Positions 28,293 through 38,493 of a stretch of 64,000 bases of DNA are shown piece by piece. This DNA is from Segatella oulorum JCM 14966 (GTDB lineage Bacteria; Bacteroidota; Bacteroidia; Bacteroidales; Bacteroidaceae), in assembly GCF_000613785.1 (NCBI RefSeq), contig NZ_BAJQ01000001.1, forward strand, positions 62,001 through 126,000. The letters run 5' to 3'. Each line of letters opens with the position of its first letter. The stretch's first letter is position 1. The notes beneath the pieces are model-generated. The model searched no databases, was not told the DNA's origin, and saw only the letters and a list, made by a program, of their open reading frames with translations. The translations under genes and the position numbers were made by a program.

Positions 28293-29790
28293 ATGGCAAA
28301 TTTAAAATCATTAGCAAAAGACACCGCCATTTATGGTTTGAGCAGCATTGCTGCCCGCTTCATAGGCTATTTATTGGTGCCCATAGAAACGGTAAAGTTT
28401 AACGCAGCCGGCGGACAATATGGCATCATCACCAACATTTATGCCTACGTGGCCTTGCTCATCATCCTCCTTACCTATGGTATGGAGACCACTTTCTTCC
28501 GTTTTATGAACCGCCAAGGCGAAGATGCCGAGAAGGTTTATGCCACCACCTTGCGATTAGTGGCCACCACTTCGGTGCTCTTTATCGCACTCGTGGCGCT
28601 GTTTTTGCATCCTATTGCCGACGGCATTGGCTATCCCGACCACCCCGAATTCATTATGATTATGGGCGCATGTGTGGCGATTGATGCCTTTATCAACATC
28701 CCTTTGGCCTATTTGCGCTATGCACATCGTCCTGTGAAGTTTGTGAGTATCCGCCTCATCAGCATCGTGGTGAACATCGTAGGTGTGCTGCTTTATTTGG
28801 TTGTCTTTCCCTATTTCAAAATCAATTTCCTCGGGCTTTATGACGAGAATTTCAGCCTTCATGTGGTCTATGTGTTTTGGATTGAGCTGGCAGGCAGCGT
28901 CATCACCCTGTTTTTCTTGGGCAAAGAGCTGAAAGGTTTCCGCTTTCCTTTCGACAAAGCCACCTGCAAACGCATGCTCAACTACACCTGGCCGCTGCTC
29001 ATTATGGGCTTAGCCGGGCAGCTGAATCAAACGGCTTCGCAGATCATCTTCCCATGGATGTACAACGGCAATGCGCAGGAAGCACGCATGGAATTGGGCA
29101 TTTATGGCGCCTGTATCAAATTAGCCATGATTATGGTCATCATCACTCAGGCCTTTAGATATGCTTATGAACCCTTTGTTTTCGGTAAAACCAAAGACAA
29201 AGACAACAAGGAGACCTATGCCAAAGCGATGAAATTCTACATCATTTTCACCCTGCTGGCCTTCCTTTCTGTGATGGCTACATGGACATTCTGCGCTACA
29301 TTGTGGGCAAAAGCTATTGGGAAGGTCTGCAGATTGTGCCGATTGTGATGGCCGCCGAGATTATGTTTGGCATTTTTTTCAACCTCAGTTTTTGGTATAA
29401 GCTCATCGACCGAACCATTTGGGGGGCCTATTTCTCGGGCATCGGTGCTGTGATTCTCATCGGAGTCGACCTGTTGCTCATCCTTATTTCAGCTATTGGG
29501 CTTGCGCTTGGGCGGGATTTGCGTCGTATGGTATGAGCATGTTGCTGAGCTACGCATTCGGACAAAAGTACTATCCCATTCGCTATCCGCTCAAAGACAT
29601 TGCTTTCTATACGCTCATCGCCATGGTTTTGTTTGCACTCATCAGCCTGAGCAACGCCCGTTTGCCGATGCTCGGCGCCTTGACTGTCAACACTTTGCTC
29701 GTTGGTTGCTTTGTGGTGATTATCGTGAAGCGCAACTTTTCGTCTGAAAGTTTCGTCAAAATTAAAAATAAATTCAAATCCAAGGTCTGA
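28293..29790 (+). CDS. Polysaccharide flippase-like protein, Wzx/MATE superfamily (two frameshifts)
   Basis: Repaired length about 499 residues with roughly 12-14 hydrophobic segments. The N terminus (LAKDTAIYGLSSIAARFIGYLLVP) is characteristic of Bacteroidetes oligosaccharide flippases of the MVF superfamily, which move lipid-linked sugars across the inner membrane. Breaks lie near 29278 (GCC read as GC before YMDILRYIVGKSYWEG) and 29511 (before WAGFASYGMSMLLSYAFG). The C terminus is basic. No glycosyltransferase genes are adjacent, so the substrate cannot be guessed. It follows the SpmA/SpmB-like gene by 39 bases. Confidence 0.88.
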
Positions 29791-29891
29791 AAATATAGCC
29801 CATATTGTGCCGTAATATCGCATAGATTGTGGCACAATATCGTGCAAATTATTCAGCAATATCGTACAAATCATTTAATAAAATCATAGAT

Positions 29892-31976
29892 ATGAAGAAA
29901 AAAAGATGGTGGCACTTGCTACCCGCATTGCTGCTTTTAGCAGCTCCTTTGCATGCCGACGAAGGCATGTGGACGCTCTATAATCTTCCACAGGCTGTGT
30001 ATCAACAGATGCAAGCCGAGGGCTTTCAACTGCCCTACGGCGACCTCTATGCAAACAAAGACGCCATTAAGAACAGCGTTGTCGATTTCTCGGGGCATTG
30101 TTCGGGCGTGGTTGTGAGCCCCGACGGTCTCGTTTTCACCAACCATCACTGTGGCTTTGAGGCCATTCGCTCGCATTCTACCGTTGAACACGACTACCTG
30201 TTGAATGGCTTTGTGGCCAAGAGTTTCGCCGAAGAGCTGCCCAACGAGCGCACCTTTGTGAACTTCATGGTGAGTCAAAAGGACATCACAGCTGAGGTGA
30301 TGAAAACAGGTTTTGCCACGATGAGCAAGCTATCACAGGCACGTGTGCTCGACTCGTTGGAGAATGCCTACACAAAAGCGGCACGAAAGCAAGACTCTAC
30401 ACTCTATGTAAACGTTGATGCGTTCTACGAAGCAACCAATATTATGCCACCACCTATCGCAATTTCCCCGACGTGCGCTTGGTGTTCACCATCCCAAAGT
30501 CGATGGGAAAGTTTGGCGGAGAGACCGATAACTGGATGTGGCCGCGTCAAACTTGCGACTTCAGTGTGTTCAGAATCTACGCCAATAAGGACAATAAACC
30601 GGCGCCTTACAGCAAGGACAACGTGCCCTATCATCCGAACACTGGGCGCAGGTGAGCTTAGAAGGCTACAAAGAGGGTAGCTTTGCCATGACCATGGGCT
30701 ATCCCGGCAGCACCAGTCGCTACCTTTCAAGCTATGGCATTCGCGAAAGAAGAGATGCCATTAACGCCCCAAGAGCGCAGGTAAGAGGTGTGAAACAGGA
30801 GGTGATGACACGCTACATGCGTGCCGATGAGGCCGTGCGTATCAAATATGACAGCAAGTTTGCGCAGAGTGCTAACTATTGGAAAAACTCCATTGGCATG
30901 AACAAATGTATTGATTCTATCGGCATCATCGACCAAAAAGCACGCTATGAAGCGACATTACAGCGTTGGCAAGACTCGACAAAATACCTGCAAGGGAAGC
31001 TCGATTTCAATGCCTTGAAAGCGCTTTATGCCAAGCGTTTCAATGCACGTCGCGCGGCAACGCTCTTCAACGAAACCTTTATGCGCACCAATGAACTGAG
31101 TGACCGTGCGCTGAAGGCATTCAAAAAGGAGAAGCAAGGCACGGCCAAAGCGCCTATGTGACCTTTGATGACAACAGTAACACGTGGGATGCGGCTCTCG
31201 ATCGCGAAGTGCAAGCCACGTTGTTGAAGAACTATCGCGCGCAAATCGCTGCCGAATATCTGCCCGCTTTCTACAAAACCATCGACCAAAAATTTGGTGG
31301 TAACTACCAAAAATATGTCGATTATTTGTGGAATACCTCGGCCCTGATGAAGAAGGGGGCTAAGGTTTACCTCACAAAAGCCAATATTGCCAAGGATGCA
31401 GGTTTGCAATATGGTCAAGAACTCAACGCCTTGCGCAACCGTATCAACCGCGAATTGGCTGCACCAACCGACAGCATCGAGCTGCAAGAACAGTATCTTT
31501 GTGCAGCCAAACTGCGCATGGAAGAGGATCAACCTCATTACAGCGATGCCAACTTTACCATGCGTTTATCCTACGGACAAGTGGGTGGTTATGACCTCGG
31601 TGGGCATATTTCCAACTACTATACCACGGCAGAAAGCCTTGTAGAGAAGATGAAACGCGGTGACAAAGGCGTGTTCGATTATAAGGCAGAACCCATCATG
31701 CAGCAACTGTTGAGTGCTCAATCGTTTGGTCCTTATCAAGACAAAACCACTGGGAAGCTGCAACTTTGCTTCCTTACCAACAACGATATTACGGGCGGAA
31801 ACTCGGGTTCTCCCATCTTTAATGGCAAGGGACAACTCATGGGTTTGGCCTTCGATGGCAACTGGGATAGCCTCAGTAGCGACATCAACTTCGACCACCG
31901 CTTAGCGCGTTGCATAGGTGTTGATATCCGCTATATGCTTTTTATGATGGATAAATGGGGGCATGCGACCGCTTAA
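29892..31976 (+). CDS. dpp7: Dipeptidyl-peptidase 7, S46 family (three frameshifts)
   Basis: Periplasmic serine peptidase that removes N-terminal dipeptides, important in peptide-feeding Bacteroidales. Repaired length about 695 residues (P. gingivalis DPP7 has 712). The start at 29892 gives a clear signal peptide ([22 protein letters not shown]). The catalytic His is in [11 protein letters not shown] and the Ser in [12 protein letters not shown]. The residue 18 after that Ser is Gly (LAFDGNWDS), matching Gly673 of DPP7 rather than Arg673 of the Asp/Glu-specific DPP11, so hydrophobic specificity is expected. Breaks lie near 30433, 30638 (AAA read as AA each) and 31148. The 5' gap contains an AT-rich degenerate repeat (29803-29875). 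Confidence 0.92.
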
Positions 31977-32177
31977 TCAAAGAGATTAACGCGAAATAAA
32001 CAGGCCGTTACCTCCCATCTTGCCAACAACAATCATCTTGTAGATTGGTAATTAGGGATAACGGCGCGTGGGAAAATCAACGCAGTCAGGCTTGTTCTCC
32101 CAACAGGTTGCAGCGAATGGGCTACGCTCAAACGTGCATGTCTTGAGAGAGCTGTTGTAACCGACTTTTCTTTCGGT

Positions 32178-32242
32178 GCGTTGTCAAACAAAATTGTACG
32201 ACTGAACCTCAAATGAGGTTTTAGCGTCTTTGTTTGACAACG
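32178..32242. repeat. Nested inverted repeat
   Basis: CGTTGTCAAACAAA (32178-32191) is the exact reverse complement of 32229-32242. Inside lies a second small hairpin, AACCTC/GAGGTT (32204-32219). It sits in an 840-base gap (31977-32816) with no convincing gene, and could be a remnant of a mobile-element end or a structured RNA. A TATCTTTG element near 32438-32446 also lies in this gap but precedes no open frame. Confidence 0.6.
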
Positions 32243-32703
32243 TACTGTTTTTGTGGAATAGATTGGCTTCATGCGGAGAAAAATCCTATGCAAACCAATG
32301 GCTTAGCCATGTTGAATGTTGGGTATAATACCATAGAACAGCCTTGACTAAAATAGTTTGTTTACACAGATTGATGAGGTAAAGAGAACCTTAAGCAGGT
32401 AGTGTCTAAAAAAAAGTGTAAGCTCAACATAATTATTATCTTTGCATTAAGTAATAAAAAAACACACTTTTGTCATATAAGCCCAATTTTGTGTTGCCCA
32501 TGTCAAACGGCAGATATTAAACAGCGTTTCACATAAAGACAAACCCATAGTTAATCAAGAACTCAATGAAGTATTCACCTTGGAGAACAAAGAGCACAAA
32601 TCTTTGCAAGGTTATTTCTTATTATCCTTTCTCCAAGTTTTTCTTGTTGTAGGCTAAGTCGTTAGGAATAAAGGGTTGCAGCAAGAGGCGTTTGTATCAT
32701 TCA

Positions 32704-32735
32704 CAAAGGGGGCACACGACCGTGTGTCCCCTTTG
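32704..32735 (-). terminator. Terminator of the 21.5-kb lipid/polyene operon
   Basis: A 14-base stem (32704-32717 with 32722-32735, one G·T pair) with a 4-base loop lies about 80 bases after the last gene of the operon. GC-rich inner pairs and CAAAG/CTTTG ends are present; the T-tract on the minus strand is poor. Confidence 0.55.
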
Positions 32736-32816
32736 TTGGATGGTGCACAGTCATGACAGGGAGGCTGTGCGCCATTTGTTTATCTATCGCCCTTGCATCA
32801 GCACCATGCACTGCAA

Positions 32817-35800
32817 CTATTCAATCACTACCACGTTGCGCCCTTCAAACCTTGCACGCTCTTCGACTGATGGGTTCAGTAAAAAGATGACGGCATCGGC
32901 CATGTCATTTGCTGAAAGCGTTTCTACAGCTTTCCATTTCAGCGATAATCCGTCGGCCACATAGCGTGCTAATTGCGTTTTGTCGGCATCGGCTTCTACC
33001 GCAATCACTTCTATGTGGCGATGGGTCAGTGCGAAGAGCAACGCAAACTCACCCCAGCCACTATTCAACACCGCTACGCGCTGCGCCGTGCAAGGTGTGT
33101 CGACCCATGCAGCATAATTGTCAAACTTTCTCAGATTGCGCTTCACTTCGCGCATGACGTCGACGCCCTTAAAACGATACTTGTCCAAGGTCAGACGTCG
33201 GTAATAGTCCGCCGTTTCAATCTGCTCGGCCACCTCGCGATACCAGTCTACATAATATTGGTGCACTCGCTTGGTGCGCACGACATAGTCTTCGCCCCAT
33301 GTCGTATCGGCGGCCAGAATGCGTTGCCCCATGCCAACCGTTATCTTCCCGGCAAAGACACACCAGCTGTTGCGCGGTAGCACTTCGTTCACACCGTGCA
33401 ATAACAACGGCACCACGTCGACCTGCAACGTCTCGGCCACATGGAAGGCGCCCTTATGGAAACGCAATATCGACGAGTGGGCATTACGCTCGCCCTCGGG
33501 GAAGAGCACAATGCTATAGCCCTCGGCAAGGGCTTGCTGAAGGAGTTGCACGTTCAGCGCTTGGCTGCCGACCAACCGAATGTGGCCAAACCAATCGAAC
33601 ACCTTACGGATAACGGGGTTGAGACTGGCACGCTCGTTGGCCACGATGAGCAATCGGGGTGATAGCGCCATCACAATGGCAGCATCTAACATAGATTGAT
33701 GATTGCACACCACCACAGCGGGTTCTTCGAGCGCTTTTGCAATGGCTGCATCCTCATGCCATGCCACCGTTGGAATGTGTTGCAAGTCATAACGGAAGAG
33801 CCGATGCACCCGTGCCTGAAAACGTTTTCGTTTGCGCAGGTTCGGTTTCGTCAGCACAAAGAGTCGGAACCCCAACGCATAGATGTAAGCCAACTGTGCG
33901 AAGAAGACCGTGGCCGAGAGTGCCATCACAAGGAACGGTTTCAAGGAATAGGGGCGTCGCCGATAATGGTTCTTCGTGCCCACCAACCCGCTATATAAGA
34001 GCGGAGGCAAAATATAGGCCATCAGCACCACGGCAAACATTCCTACGATCGTCACTTCGGCTAAAGAATGCAGTGCCGGATGTTTGGCCAAGATGAGCGA
34101 ACCTATACCGATGAACATGATCAACGCCGAAATGATGATGGATTGCTTATAGGCGGCCAGAAGTTTGCGCCGATAGGCATATTCGTAGCTCACGCCCTCG
34201 GTGATGAAAATGGTATAGTCGTCGCCCTGTCCAAAGATGAAGGTGGCGAGAATGACATTGACAATATTAAACTGAATGTTGAGCAGTGACATAATGCCTA
34301 AGATCCACACCCAGCTGACGGCCATCGGGAGAAACGATAGTAACGCCAGCTCAATGTTGCCAAAGGAGAACCACAGAAAAAAGAACACGATGAGTGCACA
34401 CGCCCATCCAATGTAATTAAAGTTATCGGACAGGTTGTTGGCCAAAGCGGAGTTCATAGACTTCACATCAAAGCTGTAGCACGTGTCACCAGTGAACTGT
34501 TGCTCAATCTTTGCTACTGCCTGAGGGGCAACATCCAACACATTGACCACACTGAAGGTGCCCGCAATGCTGTCGTGACTCAAATTGCTCTGAAAGGCTG
34601 TTGAGGTTAAAGGCGCAAAGGAGGCGGGAGAAAGGGGCATGAACTTGCCGTTGAACATCACTTCGAAGTCGTGGAATGAATCGGGCGCAAAGCCTGCCTT
34701 CATGCCCTCATGGCGCAAGACATCCGGCAAATTCTTATGCCGCTGGCGAAAGGCGGCCCACTGTTTCAGCCGGCGCACTTGCTCCGCGTTGGAGGCAAGG
34801 AAGGGTGCACAGGTGGACAGGGTGGAACCTTTCACGTGGTGTTGCACCCGCTCCAAAGCCGGTTGCAACAGTTGGTTGTGTTGCAAGGCCTCATCCATGG
34901 TCGCACCGTGTGCTACGACGTAGACCTTTTCGGTGGTGGTGTCGCGTTGCAATAAGGTTTGGAAATAGCGCATATCGGCCTTTTGCTCTTCCGTCATGTA
35001 GTTGATGTGGCTCATGTCGGCATCGAACTTTGTCTGCAAGCTAAAATAGCCCAACACCCCCGTAAGCAGCACAATCGCCCATACTACGCCTCGCTTGCGC
35101 TCCAACGAAATGTCGGTGAAACGGGCAAAGCGATTCCACGGCTTTGCCTTGACGGGTTTCACCACGTGGGGAAGATAGATGAGCACCAAGAGGATGGTGC
35201 CCACCAAGAGGAACGAACTGAAGAGCCCCAAGTCGCGCAGTGCTACCGATTGCAACGGAACCAACGCCAAAAAGGCGCCCACAGTGGTCACGTTGCCGAC
35301 GAGCAAAGGCGCGGTAATTTCCTTAAGTGCACTGCGAATGGTGGAGGTATGGGACAGGTGGGAGATGAAATGCAAGGGATAGTTGATGGCAATGCCCAGG
35401 ATGACCGACGAGATGCCAATGACAATCACCGAAACGTGATCGTGGACCAACGCCAAGCCCCCCATGGCAAACAACCATCCCCAAGCCACAGCCAAGACAA
35501 TGAGGAGCAGGTTTTTAAGTCGCCGGAAGGTGAGGAAAAGCAACACGGTGATGAGGAGGATGGCCAACGTCACCGACAAGAGGCTATCGGTCTTGATTTG
35601 TGTAGCGTTTCCAACGGCAATCACCGGTCCGCCTGTCAAGTGCACTTCGAGCGCGGGTTGGCTCTGCTTTACCTTGGCCGCTTGCGCTTTGAGCAAGGCG
35701 ATGAGCTGTGTATTGTGCTCCGTTTCGCTCGAGCCAAAGGGCGACTCAACCATCACAATGGCCCGTTTCATATCGGGTGAGAAGATGTAGCCGTCATAAA

Positions 35801-36413
35801 GTTCGTAGTTGAGCGAGAGATGGCGCTGTTGCAGTTTGGCCACGACGGGGGTAAAGAGCCCCAAGGGGTCGCGCCGGATGTTGCTGGTGAGCATGTTGCC
35901 TGTGGGGAACATCAACATACGCTTATCCTCTTGCAGTTGACGCGCTGCGAACCCCGGCTCACGCAAGAGACTGTCCATGCGCTGATAGTCGTGAGAGGTG
36001 AGGAACAGCGGCATGTAGCGGTAGACAAAGTCCACCACCTGTTGCATTTTCTCGATGTCGACTTGTGCCGTCAGCTGTCGGGCTATGCCTGCCGTATCGG
36101 CGGCCTGTAGGTTGGTTGTGAAGCGTTCGATCGCCGAAACCATCGCATCGGCATCAGTCCTCTGCCCTTCTTTCGCCTGAAAGATGACAAAGATTTTATT
36201 GGCTCCCGAAATATCTTGATAAACCTTTAACCCGCTTTGGTGGGTTGAACTGAGCGGAAGAAAATCCGAGATGTCTTCTTTATATTGCAACGTCAGTATC
36301 AATGCCACCAAGAGTGCAGTTGTTACAAGGAAAGAAAATAGGCGCATGAAACGGTGCATGCGCAGGAAATCATAAACTTTTAGTACTATTGAAACCATAC
36401 CATTAAAATTCAA
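32817..36413 (-). CDS. Trifunctional MMPL exporter / acyltransferase / methyltransferase-like protein
   Basis: A 1198-residue fusion. Residues about 1-830 are an MMPL/RND-type exporter with two sets of six membrane spans and large periplasmic loops (KEDISDFLPLSS after the first span; ATFIFGQGDDYTIF in the second half). Residues about 860-1060 are a PlsC-type acyltransferase with VVCNHQSMLDAA and VLFPEGERNAHSS. The C-terminal 130 residues resemble a class I methyltransferase fold (VAVLNSGWGEFALLF, VIAVEADADK), although a full catalytic site is not evident. MMPL proteins in aryl-polyene clusters are thought to export the polyene lipid. This is the last gene of the operon, 51 bases after the preceding acyltransferase. 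The architecture is a known Bacteroidetes arrangement. Confidence 0.9.
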   Translation of the reverse strand: MNFNGMVSIVLKVYDFLRMHRFMRLFSFLVTTALLVALILTLQYKEDISDFLPLSSTHQSGLKVYQDISGANKIFVIFQAKEGQRTDADAMVSAIERFTTNLQAADTAGIARQLTAQVDIEKMQQVVDFVYRYMPLFLTSHDYQRMDSLLREPGFAARQLQEDKRMLMFPTGNMLTSNIRRDPLGLFTPVVAKLQQRHLSLNYELYDGYIFSPDMKRAIVMVESPFGSSETEHNTQLIALLKAQAAKVKQSQPALEVHLTGGPVIAVGNATQIKTDSLLSVTLAILLITVLLFLTFRRLKNLLLIVLAVAWGWLFAMGGLALVHDHVSVIVIGISSVILGIAINYPLHFISHLSHTSTIRSALKEITAPLLVGNVTTVGAFLALVPLQSVALRDLGLFSSFLLVGTILLVLIYLPHVVKPVKAKPWNRFARFTDISLERKRGVVWAIVLLTGVLGYFSLQTKFDADMSHINYMTEEQKADMRYFQTLLQRDTTTEKVYVVAHGATMDEALQHNQLLQPALERVQHHVKGSTLSTCAPFLASNAEQVRRLKQWAAFRQRHKNLPDVLRHEGMKAGFAPDSFHDFEVMFNGKFMPLSPASFAPLTSTAFQSNLSHDSIAGTFSVVNVLDVAPQAVAKIEQQFTGDTCYSFDVKSMNSALANNLSDNFNYIGWACALIVFFFLWFSFGNIELALLSFLPMAVSWVWILGIMSLLNIQFNIVNVILATFIFGQGDDYTIFITEGVSYEYAYRRKLLAAYKQSIIISALIMFIGIGSLILAKHPALHSLAEVTIVGMFAVVLMAYILPPLLYSGLVGTKNHYRRRPYSLKPFLVMALSATVFFAQLAYIYALGFRLFVLTKPNLRKRKRFQARVHRLFRYDLQHIPTVAWHEDAAIAKALEEPAVVVCNHQSMLDAAIVMALSPRLLIVANERASLNPVIRKVFDWFGHIRLVGSQALNVQLLQQALAEGYSIVLFPEGERNAHSSILRFHKGAFHVAETLQVDVVPLLLHGVNEVLPRNSWCVFAGKITVGMGQRILAADTTWGEDYVVRTKRVHQYYVDWYREVAEQIETADYYRRLTLDKYRFKGVDVMREVKRNLRKFDNYAAWVDTPCTAQRVAVLNSGWGEFALLFALTHRHIEVIAVEADADKTQLARYVADGLSLKWKAVETLSANDMADAVIFLLNPSVEERARFEGRNVVVIE

Positions 36414-36464
36414 TTAGCAGTGGGACACTCGTCCCGAGTGGCCTTCATGGTCATGCTATGCTGT

Positions 36465-37622
36465 TCACAGCATCGACGTCTCAACGGGATTGGCGTAAAT
36501 GCCCAAGAAGATATCTTTCAATTGGTCGAGATTGCACGTGTCGTATTGGTCTAAAGCGGCCAAGTGCTGTTGGAACAACGCCTGTTCTTCGGGCGTGTAT
36601 AACGCAGCGAAACGCTGGCTGCCATACCGCAAATCGTGTGCTATATAGTTGTTGGGATATAAGCGATAGGCCTTGTGGATGCGCTGATCGATGAGCTTGG
36701 CGACAGCCTTATGGTACTCATTATTGGTTAAAGCCTCCAGTCTTGTGAGTTCGGCGACGGTAATCGGTTTGCAAATCTCGATATGTACGCGTCCCTTTGG
36801 CGCGATGATTCCCGTGAGGATGCTGTTAAGATCTTCACCGGGCTTCTTGGTGTAGCGCATGCTCTGCGATTCGTAAAGTTCCAAGGCTTTAAGCACGTCA
36901 CAAGGCTCCCATTCATACGATATGGCAATCGGGACGATGTGCAAATCGGCCAAGGCTTTGATTTTATCGCTACTCTCACTCATGCAAAACATCTTGATGA
37001 TGCCTTGGTCTGTGGCGTCATAACCATCTTTCGTGCGCCCATTGCGCTGTGCTATCCACACACTCTGTTGCTTCTCTGCGATGGTGTAGCGGATATATTC
37101 TGAGAGGTGAAGCGAACTGCGGTAAAAATCCTTCACACTTCCACCGGGACGCTCCACTCTAAACATCTTGTTGCATTTGCCAATGTCGACGATCAGCTGA
37201 CTCATCATCAAGTTGGCACCGAACGTGATCTCGGTAGTGTCAAAGTCTTGCGTGACCAGGAAATATTGCAGTAGACTCGAATCCAACATGATGTCGCGAT
37301 GATTGGACACATAGAGGTAGGATTGCGTGGGGCTCAACTGTTGCAAGCCATCACACGAGAACGCTGTGATACTGTTGGCGATAACCTGCTCGTTGACCTT
37401 GCGCATGGTCTCCGTTTGAAAGTCTTTCACTGTGCGATAGTTGGCTATTCGCTTCCGCACGTCTTCTAACGACTCATCGGGGTAAACGTAAGATGCCAAT
37501 AGGGGCAGGGAGCTGCTCTCGGCGATGCGCGCCATCGCAGCGGGAATCTCGTCCTCATAATACGGACGGATGTCATCAAACTTGGGGTTCTTTTGCATAT
37601 CTTTTCGTAAAAGGATGTTCAT
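36465..37622 (-). CDS. Glycerolipid-type acyltransferase
   Basis: A 385-residue PlsC/PlsB-like acyltransferase (start MNILLRKDMQKNPKFDD at 37622; the open frame runs up to 37778 but would overlap the upstream hydrolase by more than 130 bases). The HxxxxD motif is VSNHRDIMLD, with FGANLMMSQ and a substrate motif region FRVERPGGS further on. It should transfer an acyl group to a glycerolipid or related acceptor. Together with the other acyltransferases here it suggests that the operon's product ends up esterified to a lipid. It starts 19 bases after the hydrolase stop codon. Confidence 0.85.
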   Translation of the reverse strand: MNILLRKDMQKNPKFDDIRPYYEDEIPAAMARIAESSSLPLLASYVYPDESLEDVRKRIANYRTVKDFQTETMRKVNEQVIANSITAFSCDGLQQLSPTQSYLYVSNHRDIMLDSSLLQYFLVTQDFDTTEITFGANLMMSQLIVDIGKCNKMFRVERPGGSVKDFYRSSLHLSEYIRYTIAEKQQSVWIAQRNGRTKDGYDATDQGIIKMFCMSESSDKIKALADLHIVPIAISYEWEPCDVLKALELYESQSMRYTKKPGEDLNSILTGIIAPKGRVHIEICKPITVAELTRLEALTNNEYHKAVAKLIDQRIHKAYRLYPNNYIAHDLRYGSQRFAALYTPEEQALFQQHLAALDQYDTCNLDQLKDIFLGIYANPVETSML

Positions 37623-37641
37623 TGGGTTGTCGTTTTGCAGG

Positions 37642-38493
37642 TCATTTGGCTTTCCATAATTGCAAAAACCAAGCCAGAAACGATTGTTTCCATGTGCGAC
37701 ACTCGGCGCTGCCCTTTGTTTCGGAAGCACCAAAGCCATGACCACCCGTGCGGTATTGATAGTACACGTGGGGTACATGCTGCGCCGTTAGGGCAGAGTC
37801 AAGCAATATGGCGTTGCGGTAGTCCACAATGGGATCATCGATGCAGTTTGCCAGAAATACGGGTGGACACACACTCGTCACTTGCTTCTCTAAAGAGAGT
37901 GCATCGCGAAGGGCGTGGTTGCGCATCCTGCTTTCGCCCATGAGTGCCCGTCGCGAACGTTTGTGCACACACGGTGCCGACATTGTGACCACGGGATAGA
38001 GTGATGCAATGAAGGCCGGACGGTCGTGCTCGGCAAAGAACAAACCGCCCGACACCACCAAATGGCCGCCCGCCGAGAAGCCCATCGCTCCAATCTTTGT
38101 CGTGTCGACGTTCCATCGCTCGGCATGTTGTTTGACATAGCGAATGGCTTGTCGAAGGTCGTCTTGCGGGTCGGGGTAACGGTTGCCCCGCCATATCCAA
38201 CGATAATGGGTGACAAAGGCCGGCACATAAGCGGTGCGATAGCGCAACACAAAAGCAGTGATGCCATTGCGCTGTAACCACGCTCCTACATCTTTACCCT
38301 CTGCCTTCATGTCGTGCCAAAAGTAGCTCCCGCCCGGACACACGATGATCGCAGGGCGCTTTTGACCTTGTGCGAGATAGGGGGTGAGCCAAACCTTCGC
38401 CTTGCAGGCTGTGTGCTGCCAGATGTTCTCTTGCCCCTTAGCCGAGACGAGCGTCATCGCGAGGCACAGAAAGAGTACTATTCGCTGTTTCAT
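37642..38493 (-). CDS. Alpha/beta hydrolase, acetyl-esterase-like, secreted
   Basis: Serine hydrolase of 283 residues with a signal peptide (MKQRIVLFLCLAMTLVSAKG). The oxyanion-hole region is CPGGSYFW, the nucleophile is in MGFSAGGH, the acid in NCIDDPIVD and the histidine in TGGHGFG. The fold matches Bacteroidetes acetyl-xylan-esterase-like hydrolases. In this operon it might cut or tailor an ester of the lipid product; a sugar-esterase role is also possible. It appears to overlap the preceding flavoprotein by 56 bases, but restoring one base near 38495 would reduce this to the usual 4-base ATGA overlap. Confidence 0.85.
   Translation of the reverse strand: MKQRIVLFLCLAMTLVSAKGQENIWQHTACKAKVWLTPYLAQGQKRPAIIVCPGGSYFWHDMKAEGKDVGAWLQRNGITAFVLRYRTAYVPAFVTHYRWIWRGNRYPDPQDDLRQAIRYVKQHAERWNVDTTKIGAMGFSAGGHLVVSGGLFFAEHDRPAFIASLYPVVTMSAPCVHKRSRRALMGESRMRNHALRDALSLEKQVTSVCPPVFLANCIDDPIVDYRNAILLDSALTAQHVPHVYYQYRTGGHGFGASETKGSAECRTWKQSFLAWFLQLWKAK

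Noticed and set aside
29892-31976. DPP11 (Asp/Glu-specific) instead of DPP7
   Set aside because: The residue 18 positions after the catalytic Ser is Gly, as in DPP7, not the Arg of DPP11.
32033-32293. An 86-residue minus-strand frame near dpp7
   Set aside because: It contains the nested inverted repeat, is biased to Arg/Thr/Ser, and has no domain or promoter.
32400-32700. A decayed insertion sequence
   Set aside because: Several stop-interrupted fragments and AT-rich strings are seen, but no transposase motif, terminal inverted repeats or target duplication could be identified.
34959-35780. A 273-residue plus-strand open frame
   Set aside because: It lies entirely antisense to the MMPL fusion gene, is rich in His, Gln and Arg as shadows usually are, and has no recognisable domain.
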